Positions 10,061 to 19,072 of a stretch of DNA of 64,000 bases are shown one piece after another. The stretch is from NCBI RefSeq assembly GCF_022807975.1, contig NZ_CP094358.1:1-64000 (forward strand). The letters run 5' to 3'. The DNA comes from Abyssalbus ytuae. Lineage in GTDB: Bacteria; Bacteroidota; Bacteroidia; Flavobacteriales; Flavobacteriaceae. The position numbers and the translations under genes were made by a program. The notes beneath the pieces are model-generated. The model was not told the DNA's origin, did no database searches, and saw only the letters and a program-made list of their open reading frames with translations. Each line of letters begins with the position of its first letter. The stretch's first letter is position 1.

Positions 10061-11734
10061 CTAAAATTCATCAGTAACGCAACCTTGCGATGCCGATGAA
10101 ACTGTTTTGGCATATTTATATAGTATTCCCCTTTCAACTTTCAGCTTTGGCTGATTCCAATTGGCTTTTCGTTTTTGCAATTCTTCTTCGGAAAGCTCTA
10201 CATTTATAGTATTTTTAACAGCATCGATAGTGATAATATCCCCGTCTTTCACTAATGCTATGTTTCCTCCATCCTGGGCTTCGGGAGATACATGGCCTAC
10301 GACAAAACCATGTGAACCACCTGAAAACCTTCCATCAGTTATAAGTGCCACATCTTTCCCTAAACCGGCACCCATAATTGCTGCAGTCGGTTTAAGCATT
10401 TCCGGCATTCCAGGTCCTCCTTTTGGTCCTTCGTAACGTATCACTACTACATCGCCTTTTTGCACTTTTCCGTTTTTAATCCCATCATTTGCTTCAAATT
10501 CTCCATTGAACACTTTAGCTTTTCCGGTAAAACTTAACCCTTCTTTTCCGGTAATTTTAGCCACCGCACCTTCTGAAGCGAGATTTCCATATAAAATTCT
10601 TATATGCCCCGTATCTTTAATAGGCTTTTCTAACGGTTTTATGATTTCCTGACCTTCTTTTAAATCGGGAGCATCCAATAGATTTTCCGCTAAAGTTTTA
10701 CCGGTAACTGTCAGACACTCGCCATGCAAAAGGCCTTTTTTAAGCATATATTTTAACACAGCAGGTATGCCCCCCACATTATGCAGATCTTCCATTACAT
10801 GTTTACCGCTAGGTTTCAAATCAGCTATAAAAGGAGTGGTATCGCTTATTTTTTGGATATCATCTAATGTAAAATCTATCTTAGCAGCTTTGGCAATAGC
10901 CATTAAATGTAATACTGCATTGGTAGAACCTCCTAAGATCGTTACTAAACGAAAAGCATTTTCCAAAGATTTTTTTGTAACAATATCCAGAGGTTTTATA
11001 TCATTTTCCAGTAAATATCGTAAAGCCTTACCTGCCTCAAAACATTCTGCTTCTTTATTATTACTCACAGCCGGGTTAGAAGAATTAAAAGGAAGTGCCA
11101 TTCCCATAGCTTCTATTGCCGACGCCATAGTATTTGCAGTATACATACCGCCACATGCACCGGCACCGGGACAGGCTTTATGAATTACATTTTTAAATTC
11201 ATTCTCAGTAATAGTTCCTGCTACTTTTTCTCCCCATGCCTCAAAGGCTGAAACAACATCAAGCTTCTTCCCGTTATGACAACCTGCAGCAATGGTTCCA
11301 CCATATACTAAAATACCAGGCCTGTTTAGCCTTAACATTGCCATAAGGGCGCCTGGCATATTTTTATCACAACCCACCACAGTTACTACTCCGTCGTAAC
11401 TCATAGCCTGTACAACTGTTTCAATAGAATCGGCAATAATATCTCTTGAAGGAAGAGAATATCTCATTCCCTGGGTACCCATTGATATACCATCACTTAC
11501 TCCTATGGTATTAAAAATTAACCCTACCAGGTCTTCTTCCTGAGTTCCTCTTTTTACATGAAGAGATAAATCATTTAAGTGCATATTACAGGGGTTTCCT
11601 TCATATCCTGTACTTGCAATTCCAATTAATGGTTTCTGTAAATCATCATCTGTTAATCCTAATGCGTGTAGCATTGCCTGAGCAGCCGGTTGCGTGGGAT
11701 CTTGTGTTACTTGTTTACTATATTTATTTAACAT
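10061..11734 (-). CDS. ilvD: Dihydroxy-acid dehydratase
   Basis: Iron-sulfur dehydratase that makes the 2-oxo acids of valine and isoleucine. The 557-residue protein shows the three cluster or metal motifs of the family: [17 protein letters not shown] and [16 protein letters not shown]. It is the first structural gene of the ilv operon and lies 182 bases downstream of a leader hairpin, so its transcription probably depends on attenuation in the leader. Length is normal. Confidence 0.96.
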   Translation of the reverse strand: MLNKYSKQVTQDPTQPAAQAMLHALGLTDDDLQKPLIGIASTGYEGNPCNMHLNDLSLHVKRGTQEEDLVGLIFNTIGVSDGISMGTQGMRYSLPSRDIIADSIETVVQAMSYDGVVTVVGCDKNMPGALMAMLRLNRPGILVYGGTIAAGCHNGKKLDVVSAFEAWGEKVAGTITENEFKNVIHKACPGAGACGGMYTANTMASAIEAMGMALPFNSSNPAVSNNKEAECFEAGKALRYLLENDIKPLDIVTKKSLENAFRLVTILGGSTNAVLHLMAIAKAAKIDFTLDDIQKISDTTPFIADLKPSGKHVMEDLHNVGGIPAVLKYMLKKGLLHGECLTVTGKTLAENLLDAPDLKEGQEIIKPLEKPIKDTGHIRILYGNLASEGAVAKITGKEGLSFTGKAKVFNGEFEANDGIKNGKVQKGDVVVIRYEGPKGGPGMPEMLKPTAAIMGAGLGKDVALITDGRFSGGSHGFVVGHVSPEAQDGGNIALVKDGDIITIDAVKNTINVELSEEELQKRKANWNQPKLKVERGILYKYAKTVSSASQGCVTDEF

Positions 11735-11915
11735 TCGTATTAAAAAAATCGTATTTATTAAACTAAATTATTTTAAATAATATTTATTGATGTACTCTCT
11801 ATTATAATGTTTTTTAAATTCAATCCTGACAAGAAAAGTTTAATTTATTGATAATCAGATTTTTAAATCAAAAAAGTTATCATATTCAAAAAATCGAATC
11901 TTTTTAAAAATAAAA

Positions 11916-11947
11916 AGACCTGTATCTATTTGAGAAGATACAGGTCT
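11916..11947 (-). terminator. Attenuator terminator in the ilv leader
   Basis: A stem of 11-12 base pairs (GACCTGTATCT with AGATACAGGTC) that on the minus strand runs into a T-rich tract (TTTTTATTTTT). It begins at the stop codon of the leader peptide and lies 182 bases before ilvD, the position expected of an amino-acid-operon attenuator. Upstream, ACAGG inside the leader could pair with CCTGT of the terminator arm and so act as antiterminator. Confidence 0.75.
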
Positions 11948-12030
11948 ATATACTTTTAAATATCAATACTGCATCAACCCTGTGGTGGGTTGATAATAAT
12001 AACAGTATATATATTTTTGAAAACTTTCAT
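11944..12030 (-). CDS. ilv operon leader peptide (28 residues)
   Basis: A short reading frame that opens MKVFKNIYILLLL and continues STHHRVDAVLIFKSI. It holds four Leu codons in a row plus other Ile, Val and Leu codons, twelve branched-chain codons of 28, which are the products of the operon that follows. A hairpin of 8 base pairs (11973-11994, TCAACCC with GGGTTGA) lies over the STHHRV codons, and the terminator starts at the stop codon. By analogy with ribosome-mediated attenuation in enterobacterial ilv and leu operons, I infer that stalling at scarce Leu/Ile/Val favours readthrough. There is no clear Shine-Dalgarno, as usual in this phylum. Confidence 0.72.
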
Positions 12031-12138
12031 ATATTTATTTGATTACAATTTTAGGTAGAATTTTTTTAATATTAAAATATTCACTTAATTTTTTATCATA
12101 CTTTATAATCATATTTATTTAATTAGGAATAAAAACTA

Positions 12139-13518
12139 ATGTCAGCATCAATAAAAGAAATAATTATTAATCAAAGAACTTTTTTTAATTCTCAACAAAC
12201 AAAAGACATCACTTTTAGAAAAAAAGTATTAAAAAAATTATACAGTGAAATTTTAAAAAGAGAAAAACAAATTTGTGATGCTTTATATAATGATTTTAAA
12301 AAGTCGGAATTTGAATCATTGATTTCAGAAACTCAATTTACTCTGGCGGAAATAAAAGATTTAATAAAAAACCTGAAGAGATGGTGTGAACCTGAAAGAG
12401 TATTAGCCTCCCTTACAAATTTTCCTTCCCAGGATTGGATTTATAAAGAACCCTACGGAACTGTTTTAATTATTTCTCCATGGAATTACCCTTTTCAATT
12501 AGCTATGGTACCCCTGGCATCGGCAATTGCTGCAGGGAATACTGTTGCCCTAAAGCCATCGGAGTTTACACCAAATACTTCTCATATAATAATTCAAATA
12601 GTTACTGCCGTTTTTAATAAATTACATGTTACTGTTTTTGAAGGAGGTGTGGAAACTTCACAAATCTTATTAAAAGAAAAATGGGATTACATTTTTTTTA
12701 CAGGGAGTACAAATGTTGGAAAAATAGTATATAAAGCAGCAGCAGAAAATTTAACTCCCGTTACTTTAGAACTGGGAGGGAAAAATCCTTGTATAGTAGA
12801 TGAAACAGCAAACATTAAACTTGCGGCAAAAAGAATAGCTTGGGGTAAATTTTTAAATGGCGGACAAACTTGTATTGCCCCGGATTATATCTTAATACCC
12901 CCGCAGGTAAAATTTGATTTTTTAAAAGAACTGAAAAATGAAATCACCAGGGCTTATGGAACAGAACCAAAAAAATCGCAAGATTTTCCCAGGATTATCA
13001 ATAAAAAGAATTTTGACCGGTTAGCAAAAATGCTGGAAAATGAAACTATAGTTTTGGGAGGTATTACAGATGAAAGTGAATTTTACATCTCCCCTACAAT
13101 TATTGATGAGCCAAAACCAGACAGTGAAGTAATGAAAGATGAAATTTTCGGGCCGATTTTACCCGTCATAAGCTATACCAGTGAAGAGCATTTGGAAGAA
13201 ATTATCACATCTTATAACAAACCTTTGTCCCTTTATATATTCTCTGCAAGAAAAAGTTTTATAAAGAAAATGATAAAGAAGTATTCATTTGGGGGAGGAT
13301 GTGTAAATGATACTATTGCCAACTTCACCAATAAAAATCTTCCGTTTGGCGGAGTTGGCAGTAGCGGGATAGGTGCTTATCATGGCAAAATGAATTTTGA
13401 TACTTTTTCACATAAAAAGGCAATAGTGAAAAAGGCCAACTGGTTGGATATACCTTTAAGATATGCTCCTTATGGAAAAAAAATATGGCTTGCTAAAAAG
13501 ATTAGAAAATTATTTTAA
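12139..13518 (+). CDS. Aldehyde dehydrogenase, class-3 type
   Basis: A 459-residue NAD(P)-dependent aldehyde dehydrogenase. The catalytic cysteine is in FLNGGQTCIAP, the glutamate in TLELGGKNP, and the Rossmann loop in FFTGSTNVGK. The short N-terminus and basic, partly hydrophobic C-terminus (RYAPYGKKIWLAKKIRKLF) match class-3 fatty-aldehyde dehydrogenases, which act on medium- and long-chain aldehydes and can associate with membranes through the C-terminus. It is divergent from the ilv leader and overlaps the response regulator gene by 4 bases tail to tail. The substrate is inferred from class only. Confidence 0.88.
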   Translation: MSASIKEIIINQRTFFNSQQTKDITFRKKVLKKLYSEILKREKQICDALYNDFKKSEFESLISETQFTLAEIKDLIKNLKRWCEPERVLASLTNFPSQDWIYKEPYGTVLIISPWNYPFQLAMVPLASAIAAGNTVALKPSEFTPNTSHIIIQIVTAVFNKLHVTVFEGGVETSQILLKEKWDYIFFTGSTNVGKIVYKAAAENLTPVTLELGGKNPCIVDETANIKLAAKRIAWGKFLNGGQTCIAPDYILIPPQVKFDFLKELKNEITRAYGTEPKKSQDFPRIINKKNFDRLAKMLENETIVLGGITDESEFYISPTIIDEPKPDSEVMKDEIFGPILPVISYTSEEHLEEIITSYNKPLSLYIFSARKSFIKKMIKKYSFGGGCVNDTIANFTNKNLPFGGVGSSGIGAYHGKMNFDTFSHKKAIVKKANWLDIPLRYAPYGKKIWLAKKIRKLF

Positions 13519-14159
13519 ATTTCAATTAATTTATTTTTGATGGCATATAAAACCAAACCTATTCTACTTTTAACTTCCAGTTTATCAAAAAGTGTCTCAC
13601 GGTAACCATCTATGGTTTTTGGTGATAAAAACATTTCACCGGCAATTTCCTTATACGTTTTTTCAGTACAGGCAAGTTTTAAGAATTCTACTTCTCTGTC
13701 TTTTAACTGAATATCATCTTCTTTCTCTTTTTTATCAATTGAATCCAATAATGCATTGGTAATTCTGTCTGAATAATAAAATCCTTTCTCAATAACATCG
13801 GTTATGGCTTTCCGGAAAACATCAGGGTGAATATCTTTGAGGAGATAACCTTTAGCCCCCAACCGTAACATTTTTATTATAGTTTCCTCACTATCATCCA
13901 TAGAAAGGGCAATAGTTTTTAACTCTGGTTTATTTTCTTTTATCCATGCCATCGTTTCTATTCCGTTCATTATCGGCATATTAATGTCTAATAAAACCAC
14001 ATCGGGCAAAGTTGATGATTCTTCTACAGCTGCTATAAACTCTTTACCATTTGCCACATAAAAAGCCACCTCATAATCACCGAAAGAAGAAATTAAAGCT
14101 TCCAGCGATTGAGCAAATAGCCTGTGATCATCAACAACGGCTATAGTATATTTTTTCAT
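13515..14159 (-). CDS. LuxR/NarL-family response regulator
   Basis: A 214-residue two-domain regulator. The receiver domain (1-120) has the acidic pair Asp10-Asp11, the phospho-acceptor Asp58 in LLDINMP, and a conserved lysine in GAKGYLLKD. The C-terminal part (about 150-214) is a LuxR-type helix-turn-helix (EIAGEMFLSPKTIDGYRETL). It is co-transcribed with the kinase gene 13 bases upstream and is the natural recipient of its phosphate. Target genes are not evident; the membrane and soluble module immediately upstream on the same strand is one possibility. Confidence 0.92.
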   Translation of the reverse strand: MKKYTIAVVDDHRLFAQSLEALISSFGDYEVAFYVANGKEFIAAVEESSTLPDVVLLDINMPIMNGIETMAWIKENKPELKTIALSMDDSEETIIKMLRLGAKGYLLKDIHPDVFRKAITDVIEKGFYYSDRITNALLDSIDKKEKEDDIQLKDREVEFLKLACTEKTYKEIAGEMFLSPKTIDGYRETLFDKLEVKSRIGLVLYAIKNKLIEI

Positions 14160-14172
14160 TTTTTGATCAGAA

Positions 14173-14949
14173 TTATTTGTAAGGATATGTCAAATGTATG
14201 GAAACTCCTTTATTTTTTGCAGTTTCTATTGAAAAATTTCCTCCTATTAATTCAGATCTCTTTCTCATGTTAATGAGTCCGGTTCCTTTTTTAATCATAT
14301 CAGGATTAAACCCTACGCCATCATCAACAACCGATATAAATAATTCTTCAGGTCTATAGTCTAATAAAATATAAAGATTACTTGCTTTGGAATATTTTAC
14401 CACATTCGAAAAACATTCCTGAAAAATCCTAAAGATGATGATTTCATCTTTTTTATTAATATTTACCTTATCTCCCTGAACTTTATAATCAATTTTTAGA
14501 AAATTAATTCTCTTAAAACGTTCTATTTCGGTTTCAAGCGATTCCTGCAGACCAATACTTGAAACAAAATCGGTATTCAGTATTTTTGAAAGCTGTCTTA
14601 ATTCCTTTAATGCCTGACCTAATGTTTCGGTGGCTTCGGCATAACTTTTTTTTGTGCTTTCAGGTATTTTAGGAAGCAACATATTAAGCTGTAATTTTGA
14701 AACAGACAATAATTGCCCTACATTATCATGAAGTTCCCAACTGATATTTTTAAATGTTTGCTCCTGGATTTCGGTTTGAGCCTGGGCCAATTCTGCCTCA
14801 TACTTTTGTTTTTCTTCAGCTTTTTCAATTAAAAGTTGAGTTTTTCTACGTTGATACGCTAAAAAAAATGTTACTACAAAAACAACTAAAATTACTATTA
14901 ACACGCTTACGTATATTATGAGGCTTATTATTTCTTTTTCATTTTCCAT
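14173..14949 (-). CDS. Small membrane sensor histidine kinase (HisKA_3 type)
   Basis: A 258-residue kinase with one N-terminal transmembrane helix (about 8-31), a short coiled coil (35-68), the phospho-acceptor helix with His74 in ELHDNVGQL, and an HATPase domain with the N-box (FSNVVKYSKA) and G1 box (VDDGVGFN). There is almost no extracytoplasmic sensor region, so it must sense through the membrane, the coiled coil or a partner protein. It pairs with the adjacent NarL-type regulator. Kinases this short in Bacteroidota often work with separate membrane proteins, and two candidates lie just upstream. Confidence 0.9.
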   Translation of the reverse strand: MENEKEIISLIIYVSVLIVILVVFVVTFFLAYQRRKTQLLIEKAEEKQKYEAELAQAQTEIQEQTFKNISWELHDNVGQLLSVSKLQLNMLLPKIPESTKKSYAEATETLGQALKELRQLSKILNTDFVSSIGLQESLETEIERFKRINFLKIDYKVQGDKVNINKKDEIIIFRIFQECFSNVVKYSKASNLYILLDYRPEELFISVVDDGVGFNPDMIKKGTGLINMRKRSELIGGNFSIETAKNKGVSIHLTYPYK

Positions 14950-15090
14950 TGAATCTGGAGAAGTATTTATTTTAAATATAAAACTATAAAATAGTAATAT
15001 TTAAAACTACAAAATTAACAGAAGCTGCTTTAAGCAAAAGGGTAAAAATCCCCGTTTTAGTGTAAGAATCAAAAAAGTAGGAAAAAATAA

Positions 15091-15124
15091 AACCGGTCAT
15101 TACTGTTTTTACAGATGACCGGTT
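15091..15124 (-). terminator. Strong hairpin ending the duplicated-module operon
   Basis: A 10-base-pair stem (AACCGGTCAT with ATGACCGGTT) with an inner CTGT/ACAG extension. On the minus strand it is followed by TTATTTTTTCC, and it lies 11 bases past the stop of the 234-residue membrane protein. It separates that operon from the kinase-regulator pair, although some readthrough could occur. Confidence 0.75.
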
Positions 15125-15135
15125 GTGTTAAATAT

Positions 15136-15840
15136 TCAAGATAAAGATTCTTTTTTCTTTTGTTGATAGACGTTTATTATGAAGCCTACTATCATTGAAC
15201 CATAAAGAATATAATTTGATATTACTAATATGTAAATGTAGACTGTATGTGAAAACTGCAATTTATTTCCAAAAATTAATATTGGTATCGTTGTCAAATA
15301 GAATATCAAAGCCCCAATAGTAATCCAAAAAGGTAAAGTCTTATAAAAAAATAATATCTTGTTACTATTTAAAATTTCACTTAAATAAAATGTTGAAGAC
15401 ATAAGTAAAAAAAGAGCTCCAAATATTCTCGAATAATACAAATATGAAGAAAATAAAACATCAAAATTTGATATCGCATCAATAAAACTTATAACTAGAT
15501 ATACAAGTATACATATTTTTATATACCTCTTCTTTTTTGCAGATATAAGAATATTTTTAAAATATATCATATAAATGATGGATGTAAAAAGCATTCTTAA
15601 ATTATAAAGCCATAAATTATTGGGGGGATTAAACTCTTCTCCGAAAAAGTTTTTCAAATAATCTGCTATATTTGAATCGGGAAATCTATAGTTGATAAAC
15701 CCAAAAGATTCAACAAATACAGTTAAAATCAACAAATATAATATCAACATATTCTGAGTTCCTTTATAACTTTTAACTGTTATTAAGGCTATACTTAGGC
15801 AGATTAATTCAATCCAAAATATAGTATCTCTTATATCCAA
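15136..15840 (-). CDS. Polytopic membrane protein, module copy B (unknown function)
   Basis: A 234-residue protein with about seven hydrophobic segments and no recognised catalytic motif. Its C-terminal half (SNKILFFYKTLPFWITIGAL and the following LIFYLTTIPI) is nearly identical to the same part of the membrane protein at 16298-17059, so the two are paralogues. It is the last gene of a four-gene minus-strand operon of alternating soluble and membrane proteins, 14 bases after its soluble partner, and is followed by a terminator. A receptor or sensor role alongside the nearby histidine kinase is possible but only inferred from position. Confidence 0.75.
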   Translation of the reverse strand: MDIRDTIFWIELICLSIALITVKSYKGTQNMLILYLLILTVFVESFGFINYRFPDSNIADYLKNFFGEEFNPPNNLWLYNLRMLFTSIIYMIYFKNILISAKKKRYIKICILVYLVISFIDAISNFDVLFSSYLYYSRIFGALFLLMSSTFYLSEILNSNKILFFYKTLPFWITIGALIFYLTTIPILIFGNKLQFSHTVYIYILVISNYILYGSMIVGFIINVYQQKKKESLS

Positions 15841-15854
15841 AACTCACAATATAC

Positions 15855-16274
15855 TTAATAATTTTTAGGAGGCACCCCAGCAAAACCATCATTCATTGCT
15901 TCAATTTCATATATATTATCATCTGTTGAAGCTGTCATCGCCCCAATTGTTTCACCTTTTAACGATACAAAATCTTCATTAGTTTGCACACCTGTAGGTG
16001 CAATAAACATAGTAGTCTGGTCAGGATAGCCATCATTATCACTATCATATTTACCAAGATAAAAACGTAGCCCCAGGTTTTTATACCCTTTTGCAGCCGC
16101 TTCTACTTTAAAATAAGTGATGTATTCTTCAATATCCTCAAGAGACCACCAGAAGTCCCGGCACTCTTCTTTGCCTAATTTCTCTTTTAAAATTTTTTCA
16201 ATTTTGCTAACATAATTTGCCTGAAGCGTCTTCGCTTCTTTAACCGTAATGCATTTTTTTGGTCTTCTACTCAT
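15855..16274 (-). CDS. Soluble partner protein, module copy B (unknown function)
   Basis: A 139-residue protein without signal peptide or membrane segment, starting MSRRPKKCITVKEAKTLQANY. The middle (LGLRFYLGKYDSDNDGYPDQ, then TTMFIAPTG) matches the protein at 17069-17611 (MGLRFYLG, then STMFIVPTT), so it is a paralogue without the N-terminal membrane anchor. The acidic DSDNDGYPD stretch resembles a calcium-binding loop, but I cannot confirm that. It lies between two membrane protein genes with gaps of 14 and 23 bases. Confidence 0.72.
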   Translation of the reverse strand: MSRRPKKCITVKEAKTLQANYVSKIEKILKEKLGKEECRDFWWSLEDIEEYITYFKVEAAAKGYKNLGLRFYLGKYDSDNDGYPDQTTMFIAPTGVQTNEDFVSLKGETIGAMTASTDDNIYEIEAMNDGFAGVPPKNY

Positions 16275-16297
16275 TTTAATAAAAATTTAATTAATAA

Positions 16298-17059
16298 TTA
16301 TGGGGGTGTTATTGTTTGGTTGTTATTTTGCTTTTTATATTCTATAGCATTTATTATAAAACCAATTATAAAAAATCCATACAGAAAATAATTTGAAATG
16401 TATAAAATTATTGAGTAAGTGTCTGATTTTAAACTATATAAATAATTCTTAAAAAGAAAGATTGGAATTGTTGTTAGATAAAATATCAAGGCTCCAAAAG
16501 TTATCCAAAACGGGAGAGTTTTATGAAATGTTAAAATTTTGTTGCTTTTAAAAATTTCCATCAAGTAAATTGAAGCAGCAATTAAAAGCAAAATTCCACC
16601 ACTAATTCTAGTAAACATTAATTTTTCGTAAACTAAAATATTCATATTCACTATTAAGTCAATAACGGATAGAAGAATACATATTATTAAAATAATCTTT
16701 ATGTATTTTTTCTTTTTTAAATCGTTTACTAACAAATAGTAATAAAAAATGTAAAACGAAAATGTAATTGCTCTATACAAATTATATATCCATGATATAT
16801 TTTTTATATATTTTTCTGATATATATTCGCTAGAAAATATGTTAATCAAAATAGGCATGAAAACACCTCTGTTTTCATTTCTTAGATTTTCAAAATAATA
16901 AATTCTAGACATCCCAAATAATTCAACAAATAACGTTAGTAATAGGAAGCATAAAAAAAATTTACTTGGGGTGTTTTTATAAGCTTTGTATGTAAATAAT
17001 GCTAAAAATGCTGTTAAAAAAATTAAAATATAAACCAATTTTAATGGATAACTAAACAT
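16298..17059 (-). CDS. Polytopic membrane protein, module copy A (unknown function)
   Basis: A 253-residue protein with about seven hydrophobic helices; the C-terminal third (SNKILTFHKTLPFWITFGAL onward) is nearly identical to the protein at 15136-15840. The N-terminal two thirds is more divergent, with a longer extracytoplasmic or cytoplasmic loop after the second helix. It follows its soluble partner by 9 bases. Base composition is very AT-rich, as in its neighbours. No enzymatic motif is visible. Confidence 0.75.
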   Translation of the reverse strand: MFSYPLKLVYILIFLTAFLALFTYKAYKNTPSKFFLCFLLLTLFVELFGMSRIYYFENLRNENRGVFMPILINIFSSEYISEKYIKNISWIYNLYRAITFSFYIFYYYLLVNDLKKKKYIKIILIICILLSVIDLIVNMNILVYEKLMFTRISGGILLLIAASIYLMEIFKSNKILTFHKTLPFWITFGALIFYLTTIPIFLFKNYLYSLKSDTYSIILYISNYFLYGFFIIGFIINAIEYKKQNNNQTITPP

Positions 17060-17068
17060 GCTTGATAA

Positions 17069-17611
17069 TTATAAATCCATTGGGGGATGATCATCTCCGA
17101 TATCATCCAAAATAAGCATATCATCTACGTTACTTTGTATGTATGTAGTAGTTGAAGAACTGAAAAAAGTTCCTTCCTGCTTTTCTCCCGGACTTGTTGT
17201 GGGAACAATAAACATAGTAGAAAGACCTTCTTTTAAGGTGTCATTTTCGGATACCGGACTTTTCGCACCAAGATAAAATCTTAACCCCATATTAGGCAGG
17301 TCTCTTTCCTCACCCACATATTTTACATATTCTAAATACCGTTCAAGTTTATATAGTGAAATAGTAAAACTTCTGGCATCCTGATATCCAAATGAGTCAC
17401 GTAATATTTGTGCTCTCGTTTCTATATAATAGTCTTGCAACTCAAGAGCCTTTTCCCGCGGAATAGCTCCTAACACTTTACTTTCTACATCTTGCAGAGT
17501 TAATTTAGCCTCAACTTCCTGCTCATCTTTAATTTGTGGCTTAAAGAACAGATAAGCAATAATACCTAATAGAATCAGTATTAAAAGATTCTTAATGCTT
17601 TCACTTTTCAT
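17069..17611 (-). CDS. Membrane-anchored partner protein, module copy A (unknown function)
   Basis: A 180-residue protein with one N-terminal transmembrane helix (about 8-24) and the rest soluble. The central region (YLEYVKYVGEERDLPNMGLR, then FYLGAKS and STMFIVPTT) matches the 139-residue protein at 15855-16274. It is the first gene of the four-gene operon, so the presumed promoter is in the AT-rich gap upstream. Function is unknown; the shared MGLRFYLG core suggests a small conserved domain worth a profile search. Confidence 0.72.
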   Translation of the reverse strand: MKSESIKNLLILILLGIIAYLFFKPQIKDEQEVEAKLTLQDVESKVLGAIPREKALELQDYYIETRAQILRDSFGYQDARSFTISLYKLERYLEYVKYVGEERDLPNMGLRFYLGAKSPVSENDTLKEGLSTMFIVPTTSPGEKQEGTFFSSSTTTYIQSNVDDMLILDDIGDDHPPMDL

Positions 17612-17981
17612 ATTAATTGGGTTTTTGGTTAATTCTCATTTTAAAGATAGGAAGTTTTTTAATACATTTAACATACTATATAATCTCCTGTGATTCAAAC
17701 GACTTACTTACAGATATTTAACTAATCTTTAACACAAAAAAACAGGATTTTTCCCCTTTATATCGATTTATTTTGGCGATTGTAAAAAAGTATACTTTAT
17801 TTATGTTTATAAATTGTTCATAAAATCAATTTAACCTTGTTTGTGGGTTATCATTTTTTTAGATAATTTTATAAATTATTAGCATAATAATAATTAATTA
17901 ACATTAAAATTACCCAAGTCACCATTATTATTCAACCTGCTTAAATTATTTAAAAAAGGTATAGAATTAATATATGATGTT
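17612..17981. other. Intergenic region, no gene seen (370 bases)
   Basis: Very AT-rich stretch between two divergent genes, so it must hold promoters for both directions. The only structured element I see is a 12-base palindrome AAAGTATACTTT near 17787. No open frame of credible composition, tRNA or terminator was found. Confidence 0.6.
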
Positions 17982-18230
17982 ATGAAAACTACTAAAGTTA
18001 GCACAGAAGAAACCAGGTTATTGATAAGAAACTTAATTCAAAAAGCAAAAGACAGTAATCTTGCCCAATGGAATGAAGGACTAAATTTTGCAGAATTTGT
18101 TCATGCTCTTTGGCGTTTGTTTTTAAGGCATGACAGTTTTAAAAATAGTGCAAATAAAATTTTAAATCAAGTATCTGAAAATTATGCCATAGAGATGCTT
18201 GCCGAAGAAATAAATAGTGTAAAATCCTAG
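17982..18230 (+). CDS. Hypothetical small protein (82 residues)
   Basis: A small, helix-rich, charged protein (MKTTKVSTEETRLLIRNLIQ at the start, FVHALWRLFLRHDSF in the middle). There is no signal peptide, cysteine or known motif. Coding is plausible because the frame is open from a good ATG, amino-acid composition is protein-like, and the stop overlaps the end of the convergent pxpC by 4 bases. I do not recognise a family. Confidence 0.6.
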   Translation: MKTTKVSTEETRLLIRNLIQKAKDSNLAQWNEGLNFAEFVHALWRLFLRHDSFKNSANKILNQVSENYAIEMLAEEINSVKS

Positions 18231-19072
18231 TCTATAAGTGAAATTTTTACTTTTTGACCAGTGATTTTTTGTGATAACACACAAATTGATTCTTCAGATA
18301 ATTGTAATACTCTGGGGTACCCACCTGTTGTTTGTGCATCTTTCATTAAAATGATTAATTTACCTGATGGGGTTAATTGAACCGTACCGGGAAGGGTTGC
18401 TGAAGTTAATATGGAATGGGTATGATTCTCAATCTTTTCATCCAGTTGGCAAGCCATTCTGTTATTTTCTTTCGCCAGGGTAAATTCAATATTAGCAAGT
18501 TGTTTTTTTTGTTTATTGCTTAGCAAGTGAAACTCTGGACCTTTATATACTTTTAACATCTCCGTATTCATCCAATTAGAAGATATTTTTGCATGGGTTC
18601 CTGATATTTTAGAAAAAGGAAAATCTTCTATATTAATTTCATCACGATTGTTAACCTTACTTTTATAAGTTATCATTTCATATTGAGATCTGCTCCCTAA
18701 CTTCAACTCTGTTAAAAAACCTTTTTTTACTGCGAGATAAGATCTTAATCCTTTTGTTACATTTCCGAAGTTCAAAATATCACCTTTGTGAATGTCATAT
18801 ATTTTATTATTTTCAATTTCCAGGGAATTAATACTTGGTTCCATTTCTGCACCCGTAATTACAATACAAGTATTGCAGGAAAAAAGTAGCCTTGGGCCTT
18901 TCATGGTCATTTCCATAACAGCATCGGTTGTGTTATTACCCAATAACATGTTCGCTAATTTTGCCGATGCTTCATCCATAACTCCGCTAACAGGCACACC
19001 TTTATCTCTATAGCCAAATCTTCCTAAATCCTGTATGGTACTATAAAAACCTGATTTTAAAACTTTAATCAT
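18227..19072 (-). CDS. pxpC: 5-oxoprolinase subunit C (biotin-dependent carboxyltransferase-like domain)
   Basis: With PxpA and PxpB it hydrolyses 5-oxoproline (pyroglutamate) to glutamate using ATP. The protein starts IKVLKSGFYSTIQDLGRFGY, with SGVMDEASAKLANMLLGN, both typical of the KipA/PxpC family. An ATG at 19084 would add four residues; I choose 19072 because it overlaps the pxpB stop by only 8 bases and fits the family start. Last gene of the minus-strand transporter-pxpA-pxpB-pxpC operon. Confidence 0.92.
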   Translation of the reverse strand: MIKVLKSGFYSTIQDLGRFGYRDKGVPVSGVMDEASAKLANMLLGNNTTDAVMEMTMKGPRLLFSCNTCIVITGAEMEPSINSLEIENNKIYDIHKGDILNFGNVTKGLRSYLAVKKGFLTELKLGSRSQYEMITYKSKVNNRDEINIEDFPFSKISGTHAKISSNWMNTEMLKVYKGPEFHLLSNKQKKQLANIEFTLAKENNRMACQLDEKIENHTHSILTSATLPGTVQLTPSGKLIILMKDAQTTGGYPRVLQLSEESICVLSQKITGQKVKISLID

